64,000 bases of DNA, taken from positions 1 through 64,000 of the forward strand of contig NZ_LAQO01000017.1 of NCBI RefSeq assembly GCF_000971975.1, read 5' to 3'. A program made the position numbers and the translations under genes. This stretch comes from Paenibacillus algorifonticola (lineage in GTDB: Bacteria > Bacillota > Bacilli > Paenibacillales > Paenibacillaceae). Under the pieces are notes generated by a model, which ran no database searches, was not told the DNA's origin, and was given only the letters and a program-made list of their open reading frames with translations. This document shows, one piece after another, positions 1-7,770 of this stretch (position 1 is the stretch's first letter; each line of letters begins with the position of its first letter).

Positions 1-543
1 CCGTCCCAGCATCATAAGGATTTCTTTAAGGAATCCGAAGCGGGTAAGAAGGAATTGGCGGATCGTTTGAAGAATGATGCTGAGGGGACGGGTAATCTCA
101 GCTATGCTCAAAAAGTAGAAATGTTCCAAGAAAGAGCGCAGGCTATCCGTGATTCATTACCGAACAAGTATAAGAATTATGGTAATGTTGCGGTTGCGGA
201 TGTGAATATTCCCGGACTTAAAACAGAGTTCAAAGCCCATAGTAGGATTCATAAGGAAAATGCCGACGGATTTTCGTCAGTAACAGGCGAAGGTCAATTC
301 CCTGCAAAATCAGTGAACCAAAAAGGAGAAGTTGGCGGTGAGGGGGCTTTTCTTAGGGATAATGACACAGAGCGAAAAATCTTAGAGGATATAGCAAATC
401 AATTAGGGAATAACAAGCAAGCTAAAGGTACAATTGATTTATTCACGGAATTACCTGCTTGCGGAAGTTGTTCCGATATTATAATGAAATTCAGACAAGA
501 GTATCCCAATATCAAATTGAATGTCTACTCAGGTGAATTTTAA
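1..543 (+). CDS. Polymorphic toxin C-terminus with deaminase domain (5'-truncated by window)
   Basis: The frame is open from base 1, so this is the end of a longer gene. A TTG at 55 could be read as a start but has no ribosome site. The last 110 residues look like a bacterial toxin deaminase of the BURPS668_1122 type. A conserved AHS segment lies near the middle, followed by DTERKILEDIANQLG, then TELPACGSCSDIIMKF, where the CGSC pair would bind the catalytic zinc, and a YPNIKLNVYSG end. Such domains are known C-terminal warheads of secreted polymorphic toxins that deaminate nucleic acid bases in competitors. The N-terminal delivery region is outside the window. The gene for a small acidic protein begins 16 bases downstream, as expected for its immunity protein. 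Family assignment is from motif memory; the base and nucleic acid targeted cannot be read from sequence. Confidence 0.75.
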   Translation, partial: PSQHHKDFFKESEAGKKELADRLKNDAEGTGNLSYAQKVEMFQERAQAIRDSLPNKYKNYGNVAVADVNIPGLKTEFKAHSRIHKENADGFSSVTGEGQFPAKSVNQKGEVGGEGAFLRDNDTERKILEDIANQLGNNKQAKGTIDLFTELPACGSCSDIIMKFRQEYPNIKLNVYSGEF

Positions 544-559
544 AATTAGAGAGAGGTGA

Positions 560-907
560 ATGATGCTAATGTTAAGCGGATATAAGGAACTTGAGCAATA
601 TATTGTTGAAGATTTTGATGAATTTTTAGATGAGGGGTTATCATTATCACAAGTAACGGAAAAATTACTTGTGGAATATCATCGTGGAATTGTCAACAGT
701 AACGTTGAAAAATTAGTTATTTATCTGACAATTTCTCTTCTTTGTCTTCAAAAAAGCTATCTTAGAGAAGATGTAAAAAATGAATTGAATAATATGATTA
801 GTGATATTTCATTAATACCATTGAAGGAAGAATTAGAAGCCGAGGATATTAAGAAAATCTTGCAGGATATTGAACAATATAAAGGACACTTGGGGCATAT
901 TTTGTAA
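560..907 (+). CDS. Probable immunity protein for the upstream deaminase toxin (Imm3-like)
   Basis: A 115-residue, acidic, mainly helical protein with no signal peptide, starting 16 bases after the toxin stop behind an AGAGAGGTGA ribosome site. ATG codons at 560, 563 and 569 are in frame and the exact start is open. The pattern 'DEFLDEGLSLSQVTEKLLVEY ... VEKLVIYLTISLLCLQ' resembles Imm3-type immunity proteins, which lie directly after deaminase toxins in Bacillota. Its inferred job is to bind and neutralise the deaminase in the cytoplasm of the producer. Position is the stronger argument; the family match is from memory. Confidence 0.6.
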   Translation: MMLMLSGYKELEQYIVEDFDEFLDEGLSLSQVTEKLLVEYHRGIVNSNVEKLVIYLTISLLCLQKSYLREDVKNELNNMISDISLIPLKEELEAEDIKKILQDIEQYKGHLGHIL

Positions 908-1056
908 TGGGGGCTACCCAGTCACGAATGAACCCAACATTCAACCAATAACACATATAACCCATGTAATACCCGTATAAAGATTTCATCATTTCATTTG
1001 TACGCACATCAAATGCTTTTATTTTATAACCTAAATAACGCTATTCCGTTACATTA

Positions 1057-1103
1057 AACAGGTCGATTATGGTCAGATACCACCATGATTGACCTGTTTT
1101 TTG
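1057..1103 (+). terminator. Rho-independent terminator after the toxin/immunity pair
   Basis: The arms AACAGGTC and GACCTGTT extend inward with mismatches (GAT-TATGGT against ACCATGATT) and are followed by TTTTTT. It lies 150 bases after the immunity stop. Confidence 0.7.
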
Positions 1104-1249
1104 TTATGTTCGTTTTCTCACAGTTTTTTCAAAATAATACGCAATTGAAGCTTACGCCGCCCCGACAGGGAGGGGAACAGGAGATTTCCGCAACTCCAAA
1201 GCGGCATAATAGCACAAGAAAGGAAGGTATTGCAGATGAAGACGAAGTG

Positions 1250-1300
1250 CAACGACTACTGGATGCAACCCAGATTATAGATTGCATCCAGTAGTCGTTG
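1250..1300. repeat. Perfect 19-bp inverted repeat (hairpin)
   Basis: CAACGACTACTGGATGCAA (1250-1268) is matched exactly by its reverse complement at 1282-1300, with a 13-base spacer. There is no immediate T-run, so it is not a standard terminator on the plus strand. It could be a relic of a mobile element end or an RNA hairpin. Confidence 0.7.
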
Positions 1301-1572
1301 TTGCAAGCTTTGTTTTGATTGGGTACTTCAGTTCTTGTATTGAAACGTATGCAGCTATCGAATTATAATGAAAAAGCGCCCTAAATGATAAGGTTGATTG
1401 CGAACGATGAACGAAGCAAGCCCTTATCCCTTGCAAAACGTATATAGCGGCCAGGCATTTCGCAGAAAATGCTCATCACGAGGAGATACTACTAGTCAAA
1501 GTCAATCAGTTTATTTTTGAGTGGCCTTCTAATGCTTGTTCAAGAGCTCGATAAAAAAGGAGGACGGCTGAG

Positions 1573-1917
1573 ATGAAGCAATATATTAACTTTTGCCTTG
1601 AAATGAAGGGCGCTTATGACGAATATCCGTTTGGTCCGGAAGCGCAGGTTATGAAGGTGGAAGGAAAAATGTTTGCCCTCTTTTCAGATGAACGGAACTC
1701 GATTTCGCTCAAATGCGACCCTGTCATTGCTGAAAATTTGCGTGAGCAGCATGCGGCAGTCATTCCCGGCTACCATATGAACAAGAAGCACTGGAATACA
1801 GTGCTGCTGGACGGCAGCTTGGAGCCGGAAGAGGTCGAAAGCATGATCATCCATTCCTACGAGCTGGTGGTGAAGTCGCTTCCGAAGGCGATACGCGAGA
1901 GCTTGAGCGGGAATTGA
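1573..1917 (+). CDS. MmcQ/YjbR family DNA-binding-like protein
   Basis: 114 residues covering the whole CyaY-like fold of the YjbR family: an N-terminal 'FCLEMKGAYDEYPFGPEAQVMKVEGKMFALF', the middle 'SISLKCDP', and the C-terminal 'PGYHMNKKHWNTVLLDG' with the typical NKKHW signature, followed by a helix ending 'SYELVVKSLPKAIRE'. Members are small double-wing proteins presumed to bind DNA; no enzymatic role is established. An AAAGGAGGACGGCTGAG ribosome site precedes the ATG. It is monocistronic and ends at a strong bidirectional terminator shared with the convergent CorC-like gene. Confidence 0.85.
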   Translation: MKQYINFCLEMKGAYDEYPFGPEAQVMKVEGKMFALFSDERNSISLKCDPVIAENLREQHAAVIPGYHMNKKHWNTVLLDGSLEPEEVESMIIHSYELVVKSLPKAIRESLSGN

Positions 1918-1960
1918 AAAATCGGGGCGCCTCCCTATTCTAGAGAAGCGCCCCGATTTT
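1918..1960. terminator. Bidirectional terminator between yjbR-like and corC-like genes
   Basis: AAAATCGGGGCGC pairs with GCGCCCCGATTTT, A-run on one side and T-run on the other, so it can serve both converging genes. Confidence 0.9.
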
Positions 1961-1972
1961 ATATAATTGGCC

Positions 1973-3295
1973 TTATGCGGTTGTTACAACCTGTGCATCT
2001 ATATCATCGGCTTCGATAATCAGCTCGACCTTCTTGATTCTATGCTTGCCAATCTCGCGAATAATAAAGCGCATATTCAGGTGATGAAGCTCTTTGCCAA
2101 TGCGCGGATCTTGAATTTCGCTGTACATCCAGCCGCCAACCGTATCGACTTCCTCATGCTCCAGGTTGATGCCTGTCAGCTCGCTTAGTTCGTCCAGCGA
2201 TACTTTGCCGTCGAGCAGGTAGGAGTTGTCATCCAGCTTCTCAATATCCTTGCGTTCGTCAGCATCAAATTCGTCGCGAATTTCGCCTACGATTTCTTCC
2301 AAAATATCTTCAATCGTAACGAGGCCAGAAGTTCCACCGTATTCATCCATCAAAATAGCGATATGCACTTGCTCCTGCTGCATACGCTTAAGCAGCGTTT
2401 TGACAGGCAGCACTTCGGAAACCGTAAGTACAGGATGGATCAGCTTTTTGAAATCAAACTCTTTATTATGATGGAATTGCAAAAACATCTGCTTCGTATT
2501 AATCATGCCGATAATGTTGTCTTTGCTGTCTTGTGCGACAGGAAAGCGTGTATATTGTTCTTTATGAATGATTTCCATGTTTTCAACTAACGATTTGTTG
2601 GAATACAGGCAGATCATATCGGTGCGGGGCACCATAATCTCCTTCGCGAGCATTTCGTCAAAAGCGAAAATGCGGCTCACGTAGCCATACTCCGTGTTGT
2701 TGATTTTGCCGCTCTGGTAGCTGTCATTCAGAATAATCTGAATTTCTTCCTCGCTATGAGCGTCTTCATGCTCTTTCACGGGCTTTAGTCCGAACAAGCG
2801 CACAAGCGCATTTGCGGAACCGTTCAATACCCAGATGAAAGGATACATAATTTTGTGGAACAAAATGATAGGCTTTGCTACTGCGAAGCTGATAAATTCC
2901 GCTTTTTGAATCGCCCACGTCTTCGGAGCAAGCTCACCAATGACAACGTGCAGGAATGTTACGGAAGCAAAAGCGATAATAAAGGACAGTACGTGACTGA
3001 CTTCACTGCTTATACTAAGCTGTTGAAAAAGAGGGAACAGGATTTTCTCCACTGTCGGTTCACCCAGCCAACCTAACCCGAGAGCTGTAATGGTAATACC
3101 AAGCTGACAGGCCGACAGATAACCATCCAAATTGCTTGTAACCTGTTGTACGGCAAGAGCGTTTTTCTTGCCTTCAAGCACTAATTGATCGACCCGGCTT
3201 GCCCGGAGCCTGATAACGGCAAATTCCGTTGCTACGAAAAAGGCAGTCATCACAATTAATAATGCAATCAATAACAGATTAAGTCCTATACCCAT
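1973..3295 (-). CDS. Hemolysin/CorC-type membrane protein (CNNM domain, CBS pair, CorC domain)
   Basis: 440 residues with the full CNNM/CorC layout. Residues 1-190 form the membrane CNNM (DUF21) domain, opening with a hydrophobic helix and 'FFVATEFAVIRLRASRVDQL', with later helices around 60-160. Then come two CBS motifs ('MVPRTDMICLYSN' and 'ILMDEYGGTSGLVTIEDILEEIVGEI'), and a C-terminal CorC/HlyC transporter-associated domain ending in 'RIKKVELIIEADD'. Relatives are implicated in magnesium or cobalt efflux and resistance; the haemolysin name is historical. It is transcribed convergently with the YjbR-like gene. The ribosome site is weak (GGATAGTG), but the N-terminus matches the family. Confidence 0.88.
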   Translation of the reverse strand: MGIGLNLLLIALLIVMTAFFVATEFAVIRLRASRVDQLVLEGKKNALAVQQVTSNLDGYLSACQLGITITALGLGWLGEPTVEKILFPLFQQLSISSEVSHVLSFIIAFASVTFLHVVIGELAPKTWAIQKAEFISFAVAKPIILFHKIMYPFIWVLNGSANALVRLFGLKPVKEHEDAHSEEEIQIILNDSYQSGKINNTEYGYVSRIFAFDEMLAKEIMVPRTDMICLYSNKSLVENMEIIHKEQYTRFPVAQDSKDNIIGMINTKQMFLQFHHNKEFDFKKLIHPVLTVSEVLPVKTLLKRMQQEQVHIAILMDEYGGTSGLVTIEDILEEIVGEIRDEFDADERKDIEKLDDNSYLLDGKVSLDELSELTGINLEHEEVDTVGGWMYSEIQDPRIGKELHHLNMRFIIREIGKHRIKKVELIIEADDIDAQVVTTA

Positions 3296-3539
3296 GTCTA
3301 CTTTTCACTATCCTTTTTAAATGAATTTTAAGTTCTTATGAACTAATATACCGAACTCAAGGGTCAATATGCAATCTCGTCATTCGTTGTTAGCAGACCA
3401 TATGGGGCAAATTACAGGCAAAAATGCGAAAAATGTTGATATTATTGGCTATTATCTCATCTTTACATTCCTATATCGCAGGCGTATGATAAGTTCATTC
3501 GAACTTGAAATGGTTCAGTACAAGTAGGAGGAAAGCGAT

Positions 3540-4307
3540 ATGGAGTCTTTTACGCTTACTCGGAAAGAAATGGCTTGCCTGCTAATGGCGCTGGATGGAC
3601 AGGATGGACATCGTCCCTTGCAGGTGCTGCAGGATGCCTGGAAGAAAACGCACCGCGATGCTTTGGAAGCGGGAGCTTCTCTGCCCGCCTTCTTATCCAC
3701 GGCCCTTCCCCCCATTCTGGAGAAGATGATAAAAGGCAATGAGGTGAGAGGCTTCTCACTGCAGGAAATCGCTACGCTCGGCCATATGGTGGAGTATTCC
3801 AACATGTCTATTACCTCTATGCAGAATTGGGTGAAGCGCGATTTTAAGGCTTATTTTGATTGTCCAAAAATGGGCAAAAAATATTCACTGAATCAGGCGG
3901 CGCTCTTGTTCGTCATTGATGATTTGAAGTCGAATCTCGATTTTGAATCGATTCGCAAGCTGCTTGAGATTTTATTCGTCAAGCCGGAGGATGAATCGGC
4001 CGATCTGATTGGCCCGCTTGAGCTATATGCGTCTTACTCGACCATGTTTGAGGAGCTTGATGCGAATAATGACCAGCTTCTGGATACATTCGGCCATGTG
4101 AAGGGCGGCAGCAAGCAGGATGCCTTGACGGAAAATGCGATTAAGGCTTCGGCGGACCGCTTTGCCCGGAAGCTGCCGGATTTGACGAAAGACCAGTCGG
4201 AGGCGCTCCGCAATATTTTGTTCATTGCGGCGATTTCGATCCAGACAGCGTATTTCCACTCGCTGGCCCGCCGTTATTTGAATGCAACCTTGTTTCTGCA
4301 CCGATAA
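3540..4307 (+). CDS. DUF1836 domain-containing protein
   Basis: 255 residues, no signal peptide. A helical N-terminal third is followed by 'GHMVEYSNMSITSMQNWVKRDFKAYFDCPKMGKKYSLNQAALLFVIDDLKSNLDFESIRKLL', which resembles the DUF1836 signature: a MerR-like winged helix that reads 'QNWVKR...KKYS..QAA.L..I..LK'. A transcriptional role is inferred from that resemblance only. The C-terminal part is helical with a hydrophobic stretch near 'NILFIAAISIQTAYF'. The start is supported by TAGGAGGAAAGCGAT upstream. It ends at its own terminator (4364-4405). Confidence 0.7.
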   Translation: MESFTLTRKEMACLLMALDGQDGHRPLQVLQDAWKKTHRDALEAGASLPAFLSTALPPILEKMIKGNEVRGFSLQEIATLGHMVEYSNMSITSMQNWVKRDFKAYFDCPKMGKKYSLNQAALLFVIDDLKSNLDFESIRKLLEILFVKPEDESADLIGPLELYASYSTMFEELDANNDQLLDTFGHVKGGSKQDALTENAIKASADRFARKLPDLTKDQSEALRNILFIAAISIQTAYFHSLARRYLNATLFLHR

Positions 4308-4363
4308 CCGTGCAGTAGGGGACATGTCCGATTAGGCTCGCAGCGCACGCAAGACGAGTAAAT

Positions 4364-4405
4364 AATAAGGCTCCTATCCTTAAGCGGATGGGAGCCTTAT
4401 TTTTA
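4364..4405 (+). terminator. Rho-independent terminator after the DUF1836 gene
   Basis: AATAAGGCTCCTATCC pairs with GGATGGGAGCCTTATT (one G-T pair), loop TTAAGC, then TTTTT. Confidence 0.9.
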
Positions 4406-4506
4406 AAATATAGGAAAGTATAACAATACGCTATCCTTTCTCTATATTTCTCGGAATGAAACGCGCTGCGCCGCCAAAGGATGGAGACAGCCGTTTCACC
4501 TTGACC
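4405..4506. repeat. Dispersed double-hairpin repeat, copy A1
   Basis: About 100 bases: hairpin I (ATATAGGAAAG ... CTTTCTCTATAT), a short link TTCTCGGAATG, and hairpin II opening GAAACGCGC and closing AGCCGTTTC. It is nearly identical to copies at 16471-16580 and 24367-24468 and sits between convergent gene ends. Confidence 0.85.
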
Positions 4507-4509
4507 AAT

Positions 4510-4863
4510 TTACTTGAATTGTGCAGCTTGCTTCTCGGCGATGTCGCCAACGTAAGGCAGTTTGAATTGTTTGCCCTGGTAAGCTTGAAGCATCAGGACG
4601 ATCCAGAGGACGAATCCAAGAACACCAAGCAATCCGCTAATCAGTGTGCCGATAATCGGAATAATGTTCAGTACCATCATGACCACGAACAAGCCGCCGA
4701 ATGTAATAATCGATTGCATAGCGTGGAATTTCACAAAGCGGCTATTTTTCTCCAATACCAGAAATATAATTCCAGACACGAAGCTCAAAACATAACAAAG
4801 CAGCGCTGCGACCTTAGGATCGAGCCCAGTTGAGGATTGATCGGGTTGATTGAATTGTTGCAT
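4510..4863 (-). CDS. DUF4870 small membrane protein
   Basis: 117 residues. A short hydrophilic start is followed by three membrane segments: roughly 20-38 (KVAALLCYVLSFVSGIIFL), 52-72 and 75-95, with the family-typical 'VKFHAMQSI' between the first and second. DUF4870 (Tic20-like) proteins are small multi-pass membrane proteins of unknown function. An AAAGGATGACC ribosome site precedes the ATG. It converges on the DUF1836 gene with repeat A1 between them. Confidence 0.85.
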   Translation of the reverse strand: MQQFNQPDQSSTGLDPKVAALLCYVLSFVSGIIFLVLEKNSRFVKFHAMQSIITFGGLFVVMMVLNIIPIIGTLISGLLGVLGFVLWIVLMLQAYQGKQFKLPYVGDIAEKQAAQFK

Positions 4864-4980
4864 TTGTGAAGGTCATCCTTTCTGATTCGAAAAATGAATG
4901 GTGCGTTATACTATATTCTTCCTTGCCCACTATTATTCCTGCCAAAACTCGCTAGAATACATCATTTGGTAGCAAAGTCT

Positions 4981-4997
4981 TGTAAAAGTTTTGTAAC
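4981..4997 (+). promoter_or_regulatory. WalR (YycF) box upstream of the LCP gene
   Basis: TGTAAA-AGTTT-TGTAAC fits the established WalR consensus of two TGTWAH hexamers separated by five bases. It lies 79 bases before the LCP start. walR is in this window, so the site links the LCP cell-wall gene to that regulon. Confidence 0.65.
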
Positions 4998-5075
4998 TTA
5001 TGGCTCAGGGTTGTCGTTTATGATGGTGAGTGTGCTTCTTGAGCACTATAACCTTACTAGTTAGGAGTTAGGGCG

Positions 5076-6125
5076 ATGTCAAAATGGACAAAAAAGAAGA
5101 AATGGATATATACGCTCTGCGCAGCGGTGCTTGTGCTTGGAACGGCGGGTTATTTCAATCGCGGAGCGCTTGCTATGCTGGGCTTCAACTGGTTTCTCTC
5201 CGATCAGGTAGCTACCCAGCTGGAGCAAACCTATAAACCAATAGAAGGCAGAGAGCCCGTTCAAGTCGGCAATATGAATACGAATCCGTTCGCACTTATG
5301 CTGCTCGGCGTCGATCAGCGCGGCAAGGAAACAGGAAGATCGGATACGATGATTTACACAGTCATACGTCCGAAGGATGGCGCTATTCTCATGGTGTCCA
5401 TTCCGCGTGATACGTATACGGAAATTGTGGGTAAGAACAAAGAGGACAAAATTACGCATGCCTATGCCTTCGGTGGAGCCAAGATGGCGATTGAGACGGT
5501 CGAAAATCTTTTTGACCAGCCTATCAACTATTATGCCGCTATTAATTTCCAGGGATTCAGAGATGTTATTGACGCAATGGGAGGGATTTCCCTGCCGATT
5601 GCAGAAGATATAGTAAATAAAGATCCCGATCACGAAAAGTTTGTCGTGAAAGGCGGTCAGGATGTATATAATGGCAATGATGCGCTGAATTACGTTCGTT
5701 ACCGCGAAGATGCCGGAGGCGATATGAGCCGTACGGGAAGACATCAAATTTTTCTGAATCAATTGCTGGATAAAGTATCCGAGGTCGGTCAATGGAGTAA
5801 AATTCCCGACTTGATCGATATTATGGGTGAAAATTTCAGTATGGACATCCAGCCTGACCAAATGATTAAGCTGGCGCAGCAACTGCTGCAAACAGACAAT
5901 CGGACGATATACAGCCATACGCTAAAAGGCGAGGGGCACAGGCTGACGAACGGCGGCGCATGGTATTATTTTGCGGATAAAGACGATTTGTCCAAGACGC
6001 AGGCGATGATTGGCAGCTGGCTGAACCCGGATACGGCGAAGCAGGATTTAATCATGCCGGATGAGTACACTTCGAAAGTGCAAAAGCCAGTTGGCTCATT
6101 GTCCAGCGCAAGCGACGCTGAGTAG
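5076..6125 (+). CDS. LCP (LytR-CpsA-Psr) family cell-wall polymer ligase
   Basis: 349 residues with a positively charged N-terminus (MSKWTKKKKW), one membrane anchor (about 11-30), and an extracellular LCP domain. The domain signatures are 'ALMLLGVDQRG' with 'GRSDTMIYTVIRP', 'SIPRDTYTEIVGK', 'KITHAYAFGG', 'GGISLPI', and 'LNYVRYREDAGGDMSRTGRHQIFL', the arginines and aspartates that bind the polyprenyl pyrophosphate substrate. LCP enzymes transfer teichoic or other anionic polymers from a lipid carrier to peptidoglycan. Ribosome site TAGGAGTTAGGGCG. A WalR box upstream suggests control by WalRK. Confidence 0.93.
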   Translation: MSKWTKKKKWIYTLCAAVLVLGTAGYFNRGALAMLGFNWFLSDQVATQLEQTYKPIEGREPVQVGNMNTNPFALMLLGVDQRGKETGRSDTMIYTVIRPKDGAILMVSIPRDTYTEIVGKNKEDKITHAYAFGGAKMAIETVENLFDQPINYYAAINFQGFRDVIDAMGGISLPIAEDIVNKDPDHEKFVVKGGQDVYNGNDALNYVRYREDAGGDMSRTGRHQIFLNQLLDKVSEVGQWSKIPDLIDIMGENFSMDIQPDQMIKLAQQLLQTDNRTIYSHTLKGEGHRLTNGGAWYYFADKDDLSKTQAMIGSWLNPDTAKQDLIMPDEYTSKVQKPVGSLSSASDAE

Positions 6126-6179
6126 ACTGCGGGTAGTCTCATGGCGGTAAGCGAAGGAAGAAATGGAGTTGAGTGACGG

Positions 6180-6602
6180 ATGAACATTGCGTTTTTTCTG
6201 CTGCCCAAGCAGGAAGTCGTAACGGTAACGCATGACGCAACACTTAGGCAGACGCTGGAGAAAATGGAGCATCACCGTTATACAGCCGTACCGATTATTA
6301 ACGCTGAGGGCGAATATGCAGGTGCTGTCACAGAAGGCGATTTATTATGGTTTATGAAAAATAGGCCGGAGCTGACTTTCGAAATGACGAATAAAGTCAA
6401 GCTGGCGGACGTTCCGCTGCGGCTGAATCACCGCTCGGTTCGAATTGATGCGAACATGGAAGACCTCATTATGCTGGCGAAGGTGCAGAACTTTGTGCCG
6501 GTCGTCGATGACAGCGAGCATTTTATTGGCATTGTGCGGCGCAGTGAAATTATTGATTATTGTCAGACGATTATGCAAAGCGCGATTGCGATTGAGGCAT
6601 AG
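6180..6602 (+). CDS. CBS-domain protein
   Basis: 140 residues made up of a tandem CBS pair (Bateman module): CBS1 about 10-70 ('ATLRQTLEKMEHHRYTAVPI ... GAVTEGDLLWFM') and CBS2 about 75-130 ('HRSVRIDANMEDLIML ... FVPVVDDSEHFIGIVRRSEIIDY'). It resembles the YkuL group of stand-alone CBS proteins; such pairs bind adenine nucleotides, but no ligand can be read here. It begins 54 bases after the LCP gene and may share its transcript. A perfect terminator follows. Confidence 0.85.
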   Translation: MNIAFFLLPKQEVVTVTHDATLRQTLEKMEHHRYTAVPIINAEGEYAGAVTEGDLLWFMKNRPELTFEMTNKVKLADVPLRLNHRSVRIDANMEDLIMLAKVQNFVPVVDDSEHFIGIVRRSEIIDYCQTIMQSAIAIEA

Positions 6603-6613
6603 TCTATTTCAAG

Positions 6614-6643
6614 AAGGCGGAGAGCAGCGGCTCTCCGCCTTTT
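6614..6643 (+). terminator. Terminator after the CBS gene
   Basis: AAGGCGGAGAGC pairs perfectly with GCTCTCCGCCTT around a short loop, followed by a T-run. Confidence 0.9.
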
Positions 6644-6662
6644 ATCAACATAGGGCAATGCC

Positions 6663-6760
6663 GTTTACGCTTGAAATATAAGTATAATAAATGGGCTTCT
6701 ATTTCACCGCGAAACGAGCATTGCCTCCAAAGTAAGGCAATGCCGTTTACGCTTGTTGGA
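6663..6760. repeat. Dispersed double-hairpin repeat, divergent copy A2
   Basis: GAAATATAAG...CTTCTATTTC, then GAAACGAGCATTGCC, CCAAAG, and GGCAATGCCGTTT follow the same two-hairpin plan as copy A1 but with compensating changes in hairpin II. The preceding 6645-6663 repeats the closing arm (GGCAATGCCGTTTACGCTTG), so one and a half units are present. Confidence 0.6.
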
Positions 6761-6846
6761 TGCGGTGAAGCTTATTTATGATATAATGGGGTCTGGCAAG
6801 CATGGCGGCTAGATTTACGAATATACATGTGCAAGAGGTGAACGGT

Positions 6847-7752
6847 TTGAAGACCGGTATGAAATCTGTTTTATGGAGCGCGGCAGCACTGCTCCTCTTA
6901 TTGTCCATAGCTGTACCTGTTCTTAATATTTTGACCATATTGTTTCTTATGGTTCCTTATGTGGTGTTGTACACAGCGCTTCCCGCGCGTGGGTTCATTC
7001 TGCATATGCTGCCGGTATGGGTGCTGTCCTTCCTCATATTAGGGACTCCAGCGTTAATTATCGGTTTGTTTTTCCTTGTTCCTTCTATTGTGATGGGGCA
7101 TATGTTCAAGAAGCAGCTGCCCGCACATAAAGTGCTGTCAAGAACGGTTATTACGCTGCTCGTACTCTTTTTGATGGAATTTGCAGCTTTTGAAGTGATT
7201 TTAGATTTGTCCCTGATTAGCGAAATGAGCAATTTTGTCCGCTCCGTATTTAATGATCCACAATTGCAGCCTCTGCTTCCTGTGGAATGGAGCGATGAGT
7301 ATACCGAGATGCTCATTCAAATGATGCTGAATACGATTCCGCTCGCTGTTATTAGCGTATCGTTCTTCTACGCTGTTGTTACCCAGTATATTTCGCGGCG
7401 TGTGCTTAAGTCCTCAGGCATAGAGGTGCCGAGAATGCCGCTGGCGAAAGATTGGATGCTGCCGCGGGTATTAGTTATTTATTATGTGATTGTTTACATT
7501 CTCAGCCTGTTTGTCAGTCCAGACAGCAAGTCTTTCATTGGAGTTGCGGTACTGAATTTGCTGCCGCTGCTGAGGCTGGCTTTTGCTATCCAGGCCGTCG
7601 GGTTTTTCTTCTATTTGGCCCATGAGCGCAAATGGAATCCGGCTATTCCAGTGCTGATTGCAATACCTGTACTGCTTTTCTCTCCACTGAGCTTAATCGG
7701 TGTGCTTGATGCTGCTTTTCCCATCCGCAAGTCATTTACAAAGAAATCCTAG
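6847..7752 (+). CDS. yybS: YybS-like DUF2232 membrane protein
   Basis: About 301 residues, polytopic, with helices spread over the whole length ('VLWSAAALLLLLSIAVPVLNIL', 'VLSFLILGTPALIIGLFFLVP', 'VLIAIPVLLFSPLSLIGVLDA'). This matches the DUF2232/YybS family, whose gene stands directly before gdpP and rplI across Bacillales. An ATG at 6802 is in frame but lacks a ribosome site; the TTG at 6847 follows AAGAGGTG at proper spacing and gives the family-like start 'KTGMKSVLW'. Function unknown; the ECF-like fold suggests a membrane transport or partner role (inference). Confidence 0.8.
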   Translation: MKTGMKSVLWSAAALLLLLSIAVPVLNILTILFLMVPYVVLYTALPARGFILHMLPVWVLSFLILGTPALIIGLFFLVPSIVMGHMFKKQLPAHKVLSRTVITLLVLFLMEFAAFEVILDLSLISEMSNFVRSVFNDPQLQPLLPVEWSDEYTEMLIQMMLNTIPLAVISVSFFYAVVTQYISRRVLKSSGIEVPRMPLAKDWMLPRVLVIYYVIVYILSLFVSPDSKSFIGVAVLNLLPLLRLAFAIQAVGFFFYLAHERKWNPAIPVLIAIPVLLFSPLSLIGVLDAAFPIRKSFTKKS

Positions 7753-7770
7753 CACAGGAGCGATCAGGAA

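Larger units (their letters stand above)
908..1572. other. Intergenic region of 665 bases without a convincing gene
   Basis: It holds the terminator at 1057-1103 and a perfect long hairpin at 1250-1300. A 69-codon frame (1085-1294) starts inside the terminator and ends inside the hairpin, has no ribosome site and shows no recognisable domain, so I do not call it. The rest (1301-1555) shows nothing I can identify. Confidence 0.6.

Noticed and set aside
1085-1294. 69-codon frame after the toxin/immunity terminator
   Set aside because: Starts inside a terminator stem and ends in a hairpin, no ribosome site, no domain.
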